Shown one piece after another: positions 12,271 to 25,374 of a DNA stretch of 64,000 nucleotides. The notes under the pieces are model-generated. The model was not told where the DNA came from and ran no database searches. It saw nothing but the letters and a program-made list of their open reading frames with translations. A program made the position numbers and the translations under genes. This DNA is from Rotaria sp. Silwood1 (Eukaryota; Rotifera; Eurotatoria; Philodinida; Philodinidae), in assembly GCA_905250075.1 (NCBI GenBank), contig CAJNOP010000019.1, forward strand, positions 1,227,781-1,291,780. Direction: 5' to 3'. The first letter of the stretch is position 1; each line of letters opens with the position of its first letter.

Positions 12271-15200
12271 ACTTAGATTTGTTCTTCTGTTGTTATACTA
12301 TTATAGTTATAGGGCACCACAACTACAGAAAGAGAGAGAGAGAGAGAGAGAAAGACTATTTGAGCTTCTCTCCCTCTCTCTCTCTCTCGTCCTATCTATG
12401 TTTTTACCAATCCTTTGAATAGTGGTTGCGTGTGCGTATGTTATTCTTTATTCTACTATGTCTCGTCTTCCATCGCTATACTTCATCAGAGAACACATAT
12501 GATTATGTTGAAAGAAAAAAAAGAGCGAGAAGAGACATTAGAAAAAAAAGACGTGAAAATATGAGTAAAATAGTGGATTTTGTTTGTCGGTTGTTGAATT
12601 TTGAATAATTATACATATATATATATATATTGAGATGGTTTATAACTAAAAAAGAGTATCATAATACGGCAGATAAATGGATCATATTCGAGATAGATAT
12701 ATTAACAAAAGTATATATTGTCATCTTGTTCTTGTGTTTCTTTCGTGGATTATATTACTCGCTAACATGCATTGATCCTTCAACTAACAAAACATTCTCA
12801 TCGTTCTACATTTTTTTTTGTCATTAATCCTTAACATACCACTTTAAAATCACGTTCATCGACATATCATATGAATGTTAACTATACAAAACGAAAAAAA
12901 AAACATACGAACAATCAATGACTTTCGATTGAAGTGATGATAATTACTACGTAGTTTTTGAAGTTTATGGTAATAAAATTAATAATTGAATTTCTCTTAT
13001 CTATTGAATTAATCAATTTCCATATTCAAGACTCTTTACCACTCAAATTTAATATCTATTTTTTACAAATAACAACAAACAATGTGTATATATGCATTAG
13101 TTTCCTTTTCATTGAAATAGATCCATTAACAAAAAAAAAACCATTAATTTCTTTTTTACAAGTCTATTTCCGTTAAATCCAAAAAATATTGTACCAACGA
13201 TATTGAGATACATGTCCCTGAAACAGGTCAAACGAAAAAAAAAAGAATAATTTGCATACGATTTATTATACACGAACACTCCTAAAGATTAAAACGTCAT
13301 TGAAAAAATAGATATTAAGATTCATCTTTAAAAGTAGAATAGAATAAAAAAAAGGGGGATTTTTATTGTTTATGAATCATATTAATAATATCATTCATCA
13401 CTTAACATAATATATAAAAAAAACATGTTTATAAATTTTTAAGGTTTCAACCTATTATGTTAATAGAAATCGGTTTCTTTTTGTTTTTTTTTAATTTTAT
13501 ATAACTTAGACGTCTTTTTATTTTTAATTATTTAAGAATATTGCTATTCTTACCTCCCAATCTTTGAGCAATGTATTTTGTCGTGATAGATAATGAGGTC
13601 GTTTTTGGTGTTCATTGGTTTTTGTTTGGTTTCTTACATTTTGACATGTTGAATAATCAGTAGTCAATTGAGGATTATCATCAGTTAATAAAACAAAACC
13701 TTTACTTGAAGATTGATTATTCGAGTTTATTTGATGAATATCTAACGGTTGTTTATCATCATCAATTAATGGATCTAATGCACGTTCAGGCGTCCAGCGA
13801 AGAAAAAATGAATGTAAAGGACCAGTTCTAAGAATAAAAAAATAATTTTTCTTCTGAAATTAAATGATAGAAAAAGAGAGAAGAATCAATAGAGCGACAA
13901 ATATTTTCTACTTTAATATCATTATAATATTGATGCATTTCTATTGCTTCAATGAACTTCAATCAATAAGAGATATTTACACAATAAAAAAGCAAAATAA
14001 TACTGGAATTATTTACAGTTTCTTAGGTACGACCTGGCATTTAAAATATTTCTTTATGCTTTCTAGGGAAATTATATCTAAATACTAACCGAGTTCCGAA
14101 TATAAAGTCGAAAAAAGAAATAAATTATGAATTATCTACATGATATTTTTATATCAATGAATATAATTGATAATGTTGAACAAGAAGTACATGTATTAAG
14201 TAACAATAACATTTAAAATTAGTTAAAAAAGTTCGTCCTTATAAATCTTTCGAGCATACTTATGATCATTTTACTGAATTTTCTTTACTTAAATATTAAA
14301 TAATGGAACTTCTATTTGAAATTTGGCTCTTAAATGAATATAATAACCCTTACAATATCTTCAAAGTTTCAGCGGTTAAGAATGTTCTTTTATTGAGAGA
14401 TTGATTTTCTAAGCAAAAATGTCATTTTTCACAAACATGCAACAAAATCGAATTCACTTGAAAATTTAATATTGTGACAGCAATCCATTATTTCATTTTC
14501 CAATAAAGAAAGTTTAGTGAAATGATCATTAATTGGCTTCAAAAGTCGATGAGAACAAACTTTTTCGACTTTCTCTAGTCTCATCAAGACGTCTTTGTGT
14601 CAATACAATTAGAGTGGCTCCCTGGTGAGAACAATTTCATTGAAGTAAAAAGAGATTTATTGAAGTTTAGTGCAATCGTTTTTATTCTATTCTGAGTATT
14701 ATTGCTATTTGAAAACAAGCTGTGGCAAGGGAATCAATGTCGCTAAAATATATCGATAGCTTTAAATGATCTGTATCCGTTCTTGTATTGACTTCTTTAG
14801 TATCTGTTTTCACTACTTAAGTAATTTTACTTATTATTAGTTCCACTGATCCATCAGAACTTTCAATCTGCTTAAGGGAAAATCTACACTAGAAATAAGA
14901 AAAATACAGCGTGGGTTGATCATAAAATATTGTTATTGTACTTCTTTAAAAAACTACATTAATATGAAGTCTGTCAATTAACTCATAAGGTGACATTTCT
15001 AAGTGATAATGGAGTTTCATGCTGATAATTTATCTAGAAGTCACTCATGATGTACCGAAAAGAATACTGAGTGAGTTCGTGCTGCTGACTACTTCTGATC
15101 GATTAAGATTCAGTTTACTAAAATTTCAGCTTGCAGTACAGTATATAAAGAAAAAAAATCAAATCACTAAGCTCCTCAAGCGATATTGTATTCTCAGACA

Positions 15201-18200
15201 AACAAGATTATCTTGCATCGTTTATGTAGTACATGTCGTTTTTACAAGTGATATATCTTCTGATGAGATCGTATTTAAATTTTTTTCTATATATATAATA
15301 TGTCAAGTTGAAATCTCGGTAAAATAGATGTAATTTATCAAGAAATGGTCAATAGCATGAATCCTTTAGGAACTCTCTTAGGCTGATCGTGTTCTGCTTG
15401 CCAACAGAATATCAGTTCGAATTCGATAATCACCTGGGAAATTTTCTTCGTTAGTTCTTGTACTTGTTAACTTCACTTGTCATAATATAGTTACGCACTG
15501 AGCAAATCATTTTCTTATTGTTAACGGCATTATTTCAGAGAAATCAACAAAAACAGAATTTTAAAAATAATATCTCTATCTAGGATAACATAAAAATTTT
15601 CCTAGTAGTTTTTGAACAAACTATGAAAATCACTATGAAAACATAAAGTAAACTTGTTAATAGAATTTAGAATGCTTATTATGGATATTTTATTTTTGTT
15701 TCTCTTTATTGCTAAAGAAGTCTCGTTAGAATTTCGACATTGAATTTCAAAATTTTCTTGTTTGTTGAACAAAAAACACAAACATTGAAAAAATTTTCCT
15801 ACGAAATATGATTAATATTTTACTTCTCTTTAGGTACAGAAAACCAATATTCTTGTTTAAGTTGTTTTCTTCCATAAACATTATCATTAAATTTTTCACT
15901 ATTCTTTTTATATTGTTTTGCACGTAATGATGGTATATCATGTGCATGAATACTTGTTTTTATACATAAATAATAAGGTATTTCAATATGGTGTGGAGCA
16001 AAATAATTCTCTTGTTGTTTACGTAATAATTCTGCATGATAAAGAAAAAAAAAGATTTTCTATTAAAAATAAATAAAATCATCACAACAAAAAAGAACTT
16101 ACCGTCGATTTCACCAAAACGTTTAGTAAATTGATCAAGTGGTACATAATTTTTCAAAACACATCCTTCTAAACACAAGACAATAAATTAAATTAAATCT
16201 GTTTTTCATTTTTCTTCATAAGAAAAATTTTGATAAGCACGAAGCAGCAGCAGCAACGTACTCTTTATTTTTACAGCATGTCTGAATCGTGTCCAATCGA
16301 AGACATAGGAAATTTCTTTATATGATTATTATAAAATATATTTATTAAATACAGATGAAAAACAAAAAATAACTTACGTGATGGTATTCGATGAAGATTT
16401 ATATTTATATTTTTATCATTATCATCATCATCATCATCAAGTAAAATTCCAATTGAATGTTTATAATCATCAAGTGGTTGAAGTAAATCATTTGATAATT
16501 GTAATGAATCATCTAAAAAATTATCCTCTGTTGGTGTTGGAAGAAATGTTTCATCATTATAATTATTATCTGGTGAATTCAATGACATTTGTCGTTTAAT
16601 AGTTGATGCTGCATTAAATAACATATATGTTTCATTTGATATGGATGAAGGATTTAATTCTTTATCAATTTTATCTAATAAACATGACATTAAATCATGA
16701 ATATCCTCTTCATCTTTATTAATTGTTGGATGTTTTAGAGAATGTTGAAAACTTTTTAAACTTGTTGAATGATACATTTTTCGTTTTTCTTCATCACTAT
16801 ATTAGAAATAAAAATTTATTGATAAAAAAAGAAAGAAATAGACAACAACAACAAAAAATTTCTTTACTGGAATGTTGCTTCATGTTCATATATTGCTAAA
16901 TCTTCATATAAACTAATACCAGCAAGATAATCCATTCTAATAATAGAATAAGGAGAAGAAAAAAGAGTTAACATATAACAAATAATTGATCTGATTGATT
17001 TGAAGAAAATCAATTAGTTCTATGTCAAAGATATTCATTTTTATGTTTTGTATAAACGAAGAATTTTATTCGCCAGTGTTTTATTCCAGATGACAGCAGC
17101 AATCTTTCAAAAATCGAAATAGTCCACATGGAATTTATAATTATTGTACGACATACAATATGTCTGTGTTCCCAAAAATAGATGCTCACTCTCCAGAAGA
17201 GAAAATCTCGATAAAATATTGCTATTCTTCTCTTTATATGTTTCTATAATCATATTGTAAGTGTCTGTGCATACGATGTTTGTTAAATTTTGGTCTACTA
17301 GAAAATATTTTCGACAAGTCAAAAGTTATGAGTTTCGGTTTTTTTAATTCGAAAATAATTAAATAATCTTTGAAAAGTCAAAAAAAATTAGTTTAGACGA
17401 AAAACTTTTGTATTTTCATTACTATTTAAAGTCCTTTTTTTTTCTCTTTAGATAAGATGTCTGAGTTTTCGTTTTTTTTTCTTAATATTCCTTTTTAAAA
17501 AATCGACAACCGTTGTTACATCAAAAAGAGTTCATGGGAAAATGCTTGAGTGAAAGCTACAGCTTACATTTTGTAGAAAAATGTTCGCTTTACAATACGG
17601 CTGCCTTCGACAATTTTCAACATGTTCGAAAAGGGAGTCGTAGAGTAAACAAAAACCTGTTGACTGAGAATTAAAGATAATTTTTCAGGTCTTTCAAAAA
17701 GTGCCACAATACTTGACTTAACATCTTGTCTAAAAACTCTCCGATCACTTGTTGTACAAGAAAAATCACACATAATTTATCTTTACTATTGGAATCTCTG
17801 AGTGTTGATTCATCAAATGTAACAATTGATATTTCTATATTTTAAATCAACAAAGGACTTCTTTTGTTCTTTTAATGTATCTCTTATCAGTTCACTTATC
17901 ATTTAAAGGTCTTAAAATAGAACAAGTACGTTTAATAACATTCGCTTGTTTTCTAATTAAAATATGATAAGTGCCGAAGTCCTAGCTGTCAATGGTAGCA
18001 TTATTTATTTTCTTTACCTTAATAAGAAATAGCTAATATTTACAGGTCTCTTATTTTAATCAACAAATTCAAAAAACAGAAAATCAATTATTTTCTCTCT
18101 CGTACAATGTCATCAATTTAATAAATTCAAATTTATCGGGATTTTTTATAGGAAATTCATGATTAAAAATTTTGTATGATACGATAAAATGAAAATGAAA

Positions 18201-20123
18201 TATTCGACTAACCGTATTATCAATCCGTATTTCTCAATACCATGTTCTTTAACCAATGGATCGAGTACATCGGGATCAAACATAACTGCATTAGGTGTGA
18301 CAAGTAAAGTACCGGCGACACTTTCCTATAATAAAAGTTTTTGAAAACATCATATAGAAATTTCTTTTTTCATCAATATGTGCTCAATAAGTGTGAAGCA
18401 ACTACCATAGCATATTTAAAGTTTATTTGCAATCCCTTTATTTTTGTAATTTGGAGACAATGACGAAATTATTTTGTCTATGCGAATAAAACAATACATA
18501 ATTCTGGCTAATATAAGCAGAAAACAAAGACGCATAAATGGCTGAAAGTGTTAAACATCGAAGTTTTTATAATGTTAGACTATTTTAGCTTTTTCGAGTA
18601 GGCATTTAAGCAGAAAAGAGCTCTAAAAATAACCTTCAATTAATTAAAACTTCTACTGAATTTATTTGCTAAATGAATAGTTTCGACTGATTGAGTATCT
18701 AAGAATAATTTAATTAGTATGAGTTAAATGATACCATTTCAAATTTCTTTTCATTTCATAAATCCATAGTTATTATTTAAAACAACTCTCATCCTTTACA
18801 ATTATTTATTTTTGAAAGAAAAATATAATAATAATTTAATCTAATAATATCATTTGTCTAGATATCATTACTGTTTAAACTAATTTAAATGAGAAACATT
18901 AAGTATTTTCTTCATATTAGATTTAATTCAATTGTCTTATGCTAGTCATTCAGTTATACGTAATTTAAAAATATTCATTGTACATGTATTTTTATCTAAG
19001 GTCAGTAAACAAAAACATGTTTTTCATTATATATGTCAATCATTTTTATATACAATTTCAAAGCTTGTTTGTTAGTAATATTTAAAAGACACATGTTGAA
19101 ATAGAAACGAAGACAGATTTTTTTAAATTCTTCATAGTATATTATTCAATATATCTTTATGACAATTTCTACAGAAAAAAAAAACGAAAACAAATACTTA
19201 CATGATCTTCAGTCATTAATCGTACATTAACTTTAATAAAACGTTGTAAGCATTCATTATCTACCCGATGACTTTTATCTATTGACACAGACTTTTGTAA
19301 TGTTTTCATTTGTTTACTATTATCTTCGTTCGAGGTTTTTAAATGATCTTCATTTGTTTTTAATAATGGTTCATCTTCATTAGTTGAATCACTTTTTAAT
19401 CGTTCAGCATGACCTGGTCGTGCTGTTATATTTCGAGTCATTGACCAAACCATAGGACCCAAATCTTTTTGTAATGAATGATGAGGTGGCGAAGAAGACG
19501 ATACACTTGATGAACGATTATCTTTAAGAATAAATGTATCGCTATCTTTAGTTTTTGTTAATGGTGAAGATAAGGTTGTATCCGTAGGAACAGGAGGAAT
19601 AACAGTTGTTGATTGTTGTTCATTTGAATTCTTTGATGAATTTTCATCAGGTACAAATAATATCTATAAAAGAAAAATAACGGATAGATTTTATTAGACA
19701 TTAATTAAATAAAAATGAAACAAACTTGTCCAGGATAAAGAGTACGTGTATTTAGTTTATTGAGTTTAACTAATGCCGATGGTGTTGAATTAAAATGAAG
19801 TGCTACCTTTTCTAATGTATCAGTACTACTAACCTAATAATATTTGAAAAAAGAAAACATTTCTATTATGATTAATAATTTGATATGAATAGTATATTTT
19901 ATACCGTGTATAGTGTAGATCCGTCTGGTTGAGATATTGCTCGATGACGTTTAGAATCTCTACCTAAGTAAATATAAATAATTATCATCATAATAAATTT
20001 CTTTTTCTTCTCACTTGAATTCATCGGAACTGATGGTAAAATATTGTGTACATCTGCTGTTGGTTTCATATTTATTAATTTTTGTGTCAACAGATGATGC
20101 TCATCATTTTTATTAGCCATCAT
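10227..20123 (-). CDS. OXR1: OXR1/NCOA7 family protein, long isoform (LysM, GRAM-like, TLDc)
   Basis: OXR1/NCOA7 proteins protect against oxidative stress, and their TLDc domain binds the vacuolar H+-ATPase. Fifteen exons join in phase to 829 residues: 20123-20015, 19963-19905, 19833-19726, 19663-19202, 18325-18213, 16936-16868, 16796-16378, 16168-16103, 16031-15824, 13827-13554, 11904-11770, 11709-11551, 11485-11390, 10498-10425, 10365-10227. A LysM domain covers about residues 54-98 (LYTVSSTDTLEKVALHFN, then LNTRTLYPGQILFVPD). A GRAM-like block follows (AGTLLVTPNAVMFDPDVLDP). The middle holds YYLCIK and EYWFSVPKE blocks shared with vertebrate OXR1/NCOA7. TLDc spans about 675-829 (FGAFTSHQLMVSEGFYGTGE, FNWSGYNEFFVKGD, GLWLDADLYHGR, ending IELWTFID). 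The LysM-GRAM-TLDc order is diagnostic of the family. One intron (16937-18212) holds a second MITE copy and another (11905-13553) an internal promoter and first exon. OXR1 and NCOA7 cannot be told apart here; a pre-duplication orthologue is likely. Confidence 0.93.
12328..12395. repeat. (AG)n and (CT)n microsatellite pair upstream of the alternative OXR1 exon
   Basis: About 11 AG units from roughly 12332 are followed after a short gap by a run of CT units to roughly 12390. The two runs are complementary and could fold into a hairpin. They sit 60-120 bases upstream of the ATG of the alternative first exon, where its promoter would be expected. Confidence 0.7.
13828..15823 (-). other. Large OXR1 intron (about 2 kb)
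   Basis: No coding sequence is supported. Around 14575-14870 it contains stretches (TAGTCTCATCAAGACGTC and TTATTAGTTCCACT) that recur in the long intron of the Ig-like gene near 24230 and 24800, suggesting a shared repeat. Confidence 0.5.
17445..17750. mobile_element. Diverged copy 2 of the TA-flanked MITE family, in an OXR1 intron
   Basis: The right end reads, on the reverse strand, GTGATCGGAGAGTTTTTAGA followed by CAAGATG, matching the terminal repeat of the element at 6834-7486. The left end retains TTTAGATAAGATGTCTG. The interior (about 17520-17640, reversed) matches the interior of copy 1, including a shared CTACAAAATG(T/C)AAGCTG motif. It is shorter and more decayed, with poorly defined ends. 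Confidence 0.65.
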
Positions 20124-20914
20124 TTAAAGGAATATATAATGAAATATTTAATATTAATGATGATTTAGATAACACGATTTATTGAAGTGTTATATTAAAA
20201 GAAAAAATTGTTTAACAATCTTGATTTATTCTTTATTATTATCGAACTGATTTCGATTTGTTAGTTGTAAGTCCTAGGGAGTCTAATTCATATTAATTGA
20301 TGACAATAAATGATAAATATCTCTTGAGAATGTGTCGGTTTACAACAAATAAAAAGACAACAAAGACAGAGAAGAAAAAAGGAGTCTAAAAAAACATGAA
20401 TAAAGACTGATAGAAGATGTAAAGATCTACGATAACGTTGTATGCTTACCCTTAGTCTTTTAGTAGCATTTTTTTTTCGTTTTTTTTTTCTTGCAGCTGG
20501 TTGATACGCAAACAAGTCTGGTAATAGTATCTTTTACTTTTCTTTTTTGATAAAGAACAACAATTATATATATATATACAACAAAAACAAGTCTCAATGA
20601 CAAGTGATCAACTAAGAAGATTCATTCATCTACAAAAACCGTTTTGTTTTTCTTTTAATATATTATTGTTATTTAGAATAAAATAAATTGAGTTACTTTA
20701 ATAGCTTTTAGCTGTGAAGAATAAGAGAATATAGGGCAAATTAAATTGACTACTTGTGCCATCGTAGTTTGTTACTGGTTTACAATTAACCAATAAAAAA
20801 CGTTTAAACTATTATTCTCCATTGGTCTATTATTTAATTGCGATAGTAGTAAATAAATGAAATGAAATAGTGTCATTGAGTTCATTACAGATCTATTCAA
20901 CATAATTTAAAACA
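20124..20914. promoter_or_regulatory. Bidirectional intergenic region between OXR1 (-) and the 20915 gene (+)
   Basis: The two genes are divergent and their start codons are 791 bases apart, so this stretch must contain both promoters. It holds AT-rich tracts, including a short TA repeat near 20566-20578, and no recognisable conserved motif. A lysine- and arginine-rich open frame on the minus strand (20288-20515) is not convincing as a gene. Confidence 0.4.
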
Positions 20915-21377
20915 ATGTTAACTCGATTTATCTCTGCTGTTGTATATAATCAACAGTCGTTAGCAACCAAATCACTTCGTTTATTAACAACAACTGCAAC
21001 AAAGTTAAGTGATAGTGATCATGTAAGATCGAAAGCTTTAGAAAAAGCTTCTCATGATCTGAAAACACGTAAAGAACAACGATGGTTAGATACTGTAGCT
21101 TCAGATAGTGGTAAGAAAAACAAAATCTGATATGAATTTTCTTCTTATATGTATACACATAAAAATTTATCTTATAGAAGCCATTGTCAAAGGAGAAAAG
21201 CAACATGCAAGAAAACAAGGTGATGACAAAAAGGATATGACTGATCTTCAAACTGATACAATTAAAGCAATTGAAGAAAAAGATAGAAAAGGTCATCTAC
21301 CACAATTCGATGTTGGTCGACATGATACACCTGAATCTCGCATTGGCAGTGGAGGTTCTCATAAAAAAGAACGTTGA
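20915..21377 (+). CDS. Small hydrophilic protein with mitochondrial-type N-terminus
   Basis: Two exons (20915-21110 and 21178-21377) join across a 67-nt intron in phase to give 131 residues. The first 30 or so residues are rich in Arg, Lys, Ser, Thr and Leu with no acids (MLTRFISAVVYNQQSLATKS), as in mitochondrial targeting peptides. The rest is very hydrophilic and charged, with a WLDTVASDSEAIVKGEKQ core and a Gly/Ser/Lys-rich tail. No membrane segment or Cys is seen. I recognise no family with certainty. The charge pattern recalls small mitochondrial regulatory or stress proteins, but it does not match the ATPase inhibitor IF1. The gene is divergent from OXR1, itself linked to oxidative stress. 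Real gene likely; function unassigned. Confidence 0.75.
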
Positions 21378-22960
21378 TTGATTGAATGAATGATTTGTTT
21401 GTCCAAATCTGTATTGTTTTTCCTTTGACTCATCCAGTAATTTATAGTTTACAATGTATTTTCATTATATTTATTCTCGCTGGGCATAGATTATAAATGA
21501 AGAAAATATATTTTTAAATTAAATTTGTTAAGAAAAAAAAATCGGATTGATTTTAGTTGTTTTTTGTTAAATAAAAATAAACGCTATAAAAAATATATAG
21601 TATGTACTTGTTTATATCGAATCATAGAAAAACAGTAGTACTATTTCAATTAGTATTTAAATATTATTTTCAAAAGAGATGATTAAGTCAACAAACTGTC
21701 AATAAATTCTATGATCCTTTGAGTGTATTTATCAAATTTGATATTATGTCTTTAATTTATGAATTGAAATCTTGCAATGATCATATCGCTGATTGATAAA
21801 AGTATGATCGTAAATGATCGTATATGGTTGTGAGTTGAGCTGCACTAATCGACTAGATAACTTTTGCGTTTTGAACTCAATAATAAGTGTTTATAGAAGC
21901 TCGAGGAGAGTGAAGAAAATGGACCCCTTTCTAAGTGAAAAGAAGCATATGCGAAACGCGATATCATACTACGTCGTACGTATCATCGTCGTCATTATCG
22001 GGTCAAGTAATACGACCGTCTATGAGTATCATCATCTTCATCCTTTGATGTATTTTATAGAAAAATTTGTTTTTTTTTCAGGTAAAGTAGTTATTAAAAT
22101 AATGTATTTTTATGTAGTGTCCTACACACTTTTCAAAGATTTATTTTCTATGAAAAAGTACACGTTTTCTTGTTGCTGATAATGCTGAAATGAGATGAAG
22201 TGTTTTAATGCCAAACGTCATAATTGTGGGCATATACATGAATGCTTTTTTTTTATTACGATAATACATGTTCACCTTTTTCGATAATTCATTTTCTTCT
22301 TCCTATATTCAGTTACTTCATCATATGTTTGACCATCATCTGTAAATGAATATTAATTAAAAATGATTTTGATACGTTGAGTTCTCATTTATTCACGTGT
22401 CGAGTCCGGATATGGAATCATACTCGTAACCCGAACCAATGTTCTGGTCGCTGAATACTCGATGGGATTGCACGACACTATTTGAATGTTTATATTTCAT
22501 TCTTTTTTTTTTTTAAATTTAAACTTTTGTTCAAATTACATAATTAGTTAAATTTGAATATCATGTTATGGATTACAAACAATATGGAACTAAAAATCCA
22601 ACAATATGTGACACTTATTGTTTTTCGTGTTGAATGCAAATTTCAAATGGTATTCGAATTCGGCTATAGTTTTTCTATATATTTGGTTTATCATCATATT
22701 TCACCCGAAGAAATTTCTAGAAATAAAGGAGCTATTATATTTCTCAAGTGATTAAACCAATGAAGGAACAAACATAATATAAAGAATTTCAAAATGCTTT
22801 TGTAAGCCGTATATTCTTCTGACACATGACTATTTGTTGATCAGGTATATTTAGTAAACAAATAAAAAAAGCGAATTTTTCATTTGAAATCCAAAAAAAA
22901 AAAGTTTCTTTATATAGCTGTATTACAGCTGATTAGTAATGATTATGCGAGGCGCGTTAA
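21378..22960. other. Intergenic
   Basis: About 1.6 kb of AT-rich sequence. A 121-codon open frame at 21814-22179 has no introns, ends in a hydrophobic and Cys run, and resembles nothing known; I do not call it. A poly-T tract lies near 22505. Confidence 0.45.
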
Positions 22961-25257
22961 ATGCTACTCAACTATCAGATACTTCTTGTATTGGTTTTTC
23001 TAAATTTGATTATTGCTGAGCATCATAATACTGTTCTCAATAATCATGACAATATTATACTAGTTTCATCTGTACTTGGCACAAGACTAATATTCAATAT
23101 CGATAGAATCGATGAACTAACAGATGGCGAAAGTCTTAGAACAATTTTTTGGTACAAAGGTATTATTGATTTGAAACCATTATATACTTTTGCCAATCAA
23201 TCACGATACCATATAATAAATCGAACAAAACTTTTAATAAAAAAAACATCTATTGGTGATGAAGGATTTTATACATTAAAAATTCAAACGAAATTAAATA
23301 CTTATAAACAATATCTTTATCATGTATGTTTTCTTTTTCTAAAAAAACCAAAGCATGCAAATTAATCTGATTAAACTATTCCTTTAGGTAATCTTATTTA
23401 CACAAAATCTTTCACTTTTCATAACTCCACCATCATCTCAACGAATTACTTATCATGCTGAACAATCGATCAATTTTACTTGTTCAATATCTTTATATGC
23501 GGATCGTACTTATATTGAACAAACACGTTCTTTATTTTCATCGACTTGGTTTATGATTATCTATAATAATGATCCTGATCATTATCAACTACTTTCATCA
23601 TCATCATCATCATCTATTTCTTATATATATACAGCTTATCTTTTCAATTATGAACTTAATCAAAATGATCATAATCAAACAGTATCTTGTGCACTTATTC
23701 AACAAGATTTAAAACAAATCGTTATACTTAATGTTACTTTAACAGATATTTTAAATATTGAATATAAAGCATATTTATATGGTAATTATTATTTTACACG
23801 TTCATTTAATAGTTATTCATCGATTGAAATTAATTGTGAAGAATTTAATGGAAATCCAAAACCAGTTTATAGTCTTATATGGATGTTAAATGGAGAAAAT
23901 CAAACATTATTGAATAAAACAAAATACGGACGATATTTTATTAATAATGCTACTTGGCGACATAGAGGTAAATAGTCTCACTACAGTAGACTTGCATTAC
24001 CGTCTAAATTTAATAAACGTAACATACAAAATGATTGAAATGGTATTGTTTCTTTGATTATAGAACCAAAGCTAATACGTATTTCCAAATACGGATTACT
24101 CCATAATGTTCTTTTTTTAATTCGGTGTTCACTCGTCCTTATTATTGAAGAGAACAGTTTTGAAATTATAAAGCAAAGAATCATAGCTATTTATCTTAGA
24201 TCATTAATTTCAAATATATTAGATTCATAAGGACGTCTTGATGAGACTAACAAAAACCTAAAAGTGAAAATAATGCAGAAAGTTTTTTTTTGTGACCATA
24301 GGCAATCATTGACTGTAGTCAACAACTACCACAACCTACTTAAATAAAATTAACAGATTGTATTGTGTCAAATCTTTTGAATAATTTAATAAACCAAGTT
24401 TCTCATAAGAAAATCAGAGGAAGTGACAACCCTGCTCTGAAGTTAATTTATGGTCATTTGACAGAACTTTTCGATCCAGTTTTATGGATATAGTGAAACT
24501 TTATAAAAATGAATTTTCGACGTACACTTTTACTTCTAGATAGGTCAGATGATCAATAGAATATTCATAAAATTTCTGATCAAAGAAATGTTTCTTTGTC
24601 GACATGTTAAGTTTTTAAGTAAAACTGATCTTTGTTAGATGCCTTCGATCAATGATGATTATTTTGAAAATTCAATATCTCGACAATAGTAAGATTTCGA
24701 TTTTTGATTTTTTTTCATTTATACGTAAAAATGATCAAAAATTCAATAGAATGATCATAACTCGACTTCAAACTACCATAGAGAAATAACCTTCTAGGTT
24801 TTTATTAGTTCCACTAAGATATCTGTGTGAGCCGAATATAATCTCAAACGGCGGGTAGCAGTTTGGATGATTTCTTGGTTAAATCACAATGTAATGTAAT
24901 CTTAAAATCAAATATCTCATGTATTAAACTAGTAATAAAAAATTAGATGAATGCAAATAATCTCAATCTGATTCAGTGTGTAATTTTGAATTATTTTTTT
25001 TATCAGGAAATTATACATGTCTTGCTGAAAACTATCTTAATAATCATCAACCAGTCCATCAATCATTTCGTCTTAATATTTGGTTTAATGAACATCAATC
25101 AAAAATTCAACATTCAACAAAATTATTATCATTAAAACAACCGTTTCAATCAAATAGAACTAAATCAATTATTTTAATATTTCTAATTATAGTTTTTCTT
25201 TTTTCTTGTATTTTCTTCATTTTATCATTGTATTATTTTTGTTTACAAACTAAATAA
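22961..25257 (+). CDS. Ig-like single-pass membrane protein
   Basis: Three exons (22961-23323, 23388-23967, 25007-25257) join in phase to 397 residues. The N-terminus is a signal peptide (MLLNYQILLVLVFLNLIIAE). Three immunoglobulin-like modules follow. The first has FWYKG and DEGFYTLKI. The second has INFTCSISL, TWFMIIYN and QTVSCALI. The third has IEINCEEF, LIWMLNGENQ and, across the exon 2/3 junction, RGNYTCLAE. These Cys, Trp and D/G-x-Y-x-C positions are the Ig signature; the first module lacks the Cys pair. Several NxT/S sites fit an extracellular location. A strong membrane segment near the C-terminus (SIILIFLIIVFLFSCIFFIL) leaves only a short cytoplasmic tail. The family is uncertain; a cell-surface adhesion or recognition protein is likely. 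Intron 2 is 1039 nt, far above the local norm, and holds a repeat. Confidence 0.8.
24225..24825. repeat. Probable degenerate inverted-repeat element in Ig-gene intron
   Basis: The left part (GATGAGACTAACAAAAACCT near 24238) matches the reverse complement of the right part (AGTGGAACTAATAAAAACCT, near 24796-24815) imperfectly over about 35 bases. Pieces of both ends recur in the OXR1 intron near 14575-14870. This would explain the unusual length of the intron. Boundaries are approximate. Confidence 0.4.
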
Positions 25258-25374
25258 AAAATAAAGACAAAATCCTTTTCTGTTTTAACAAATCAATTTA
25301 TTTTAGAAAAACTGCAAGGATAAGGAAAAAACAAAGTAAAAAAAAAGACACCAAATGATTTTGTTCATCTGCTT

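Noticed and set aside
16378-16599. Plus-strand frame with a His/Tyr run
   Set aside because: It is the antisense shadow of an OXR1 exon whose ATC/GAT repeats encode an Asp run on the minus strand.
20288-20515. Lys/Arg-rich minus-strand frame upstream of OXR1
   Set aside because: Low-complexity translation of poly-A/T runs in an intergenic promoter region; at most a 5' UTR exon.
21814-22179. 121-codon plus-strand open frame
   Set aside because: No recognisable motif, uneven composition and no support from neighbouring exons.
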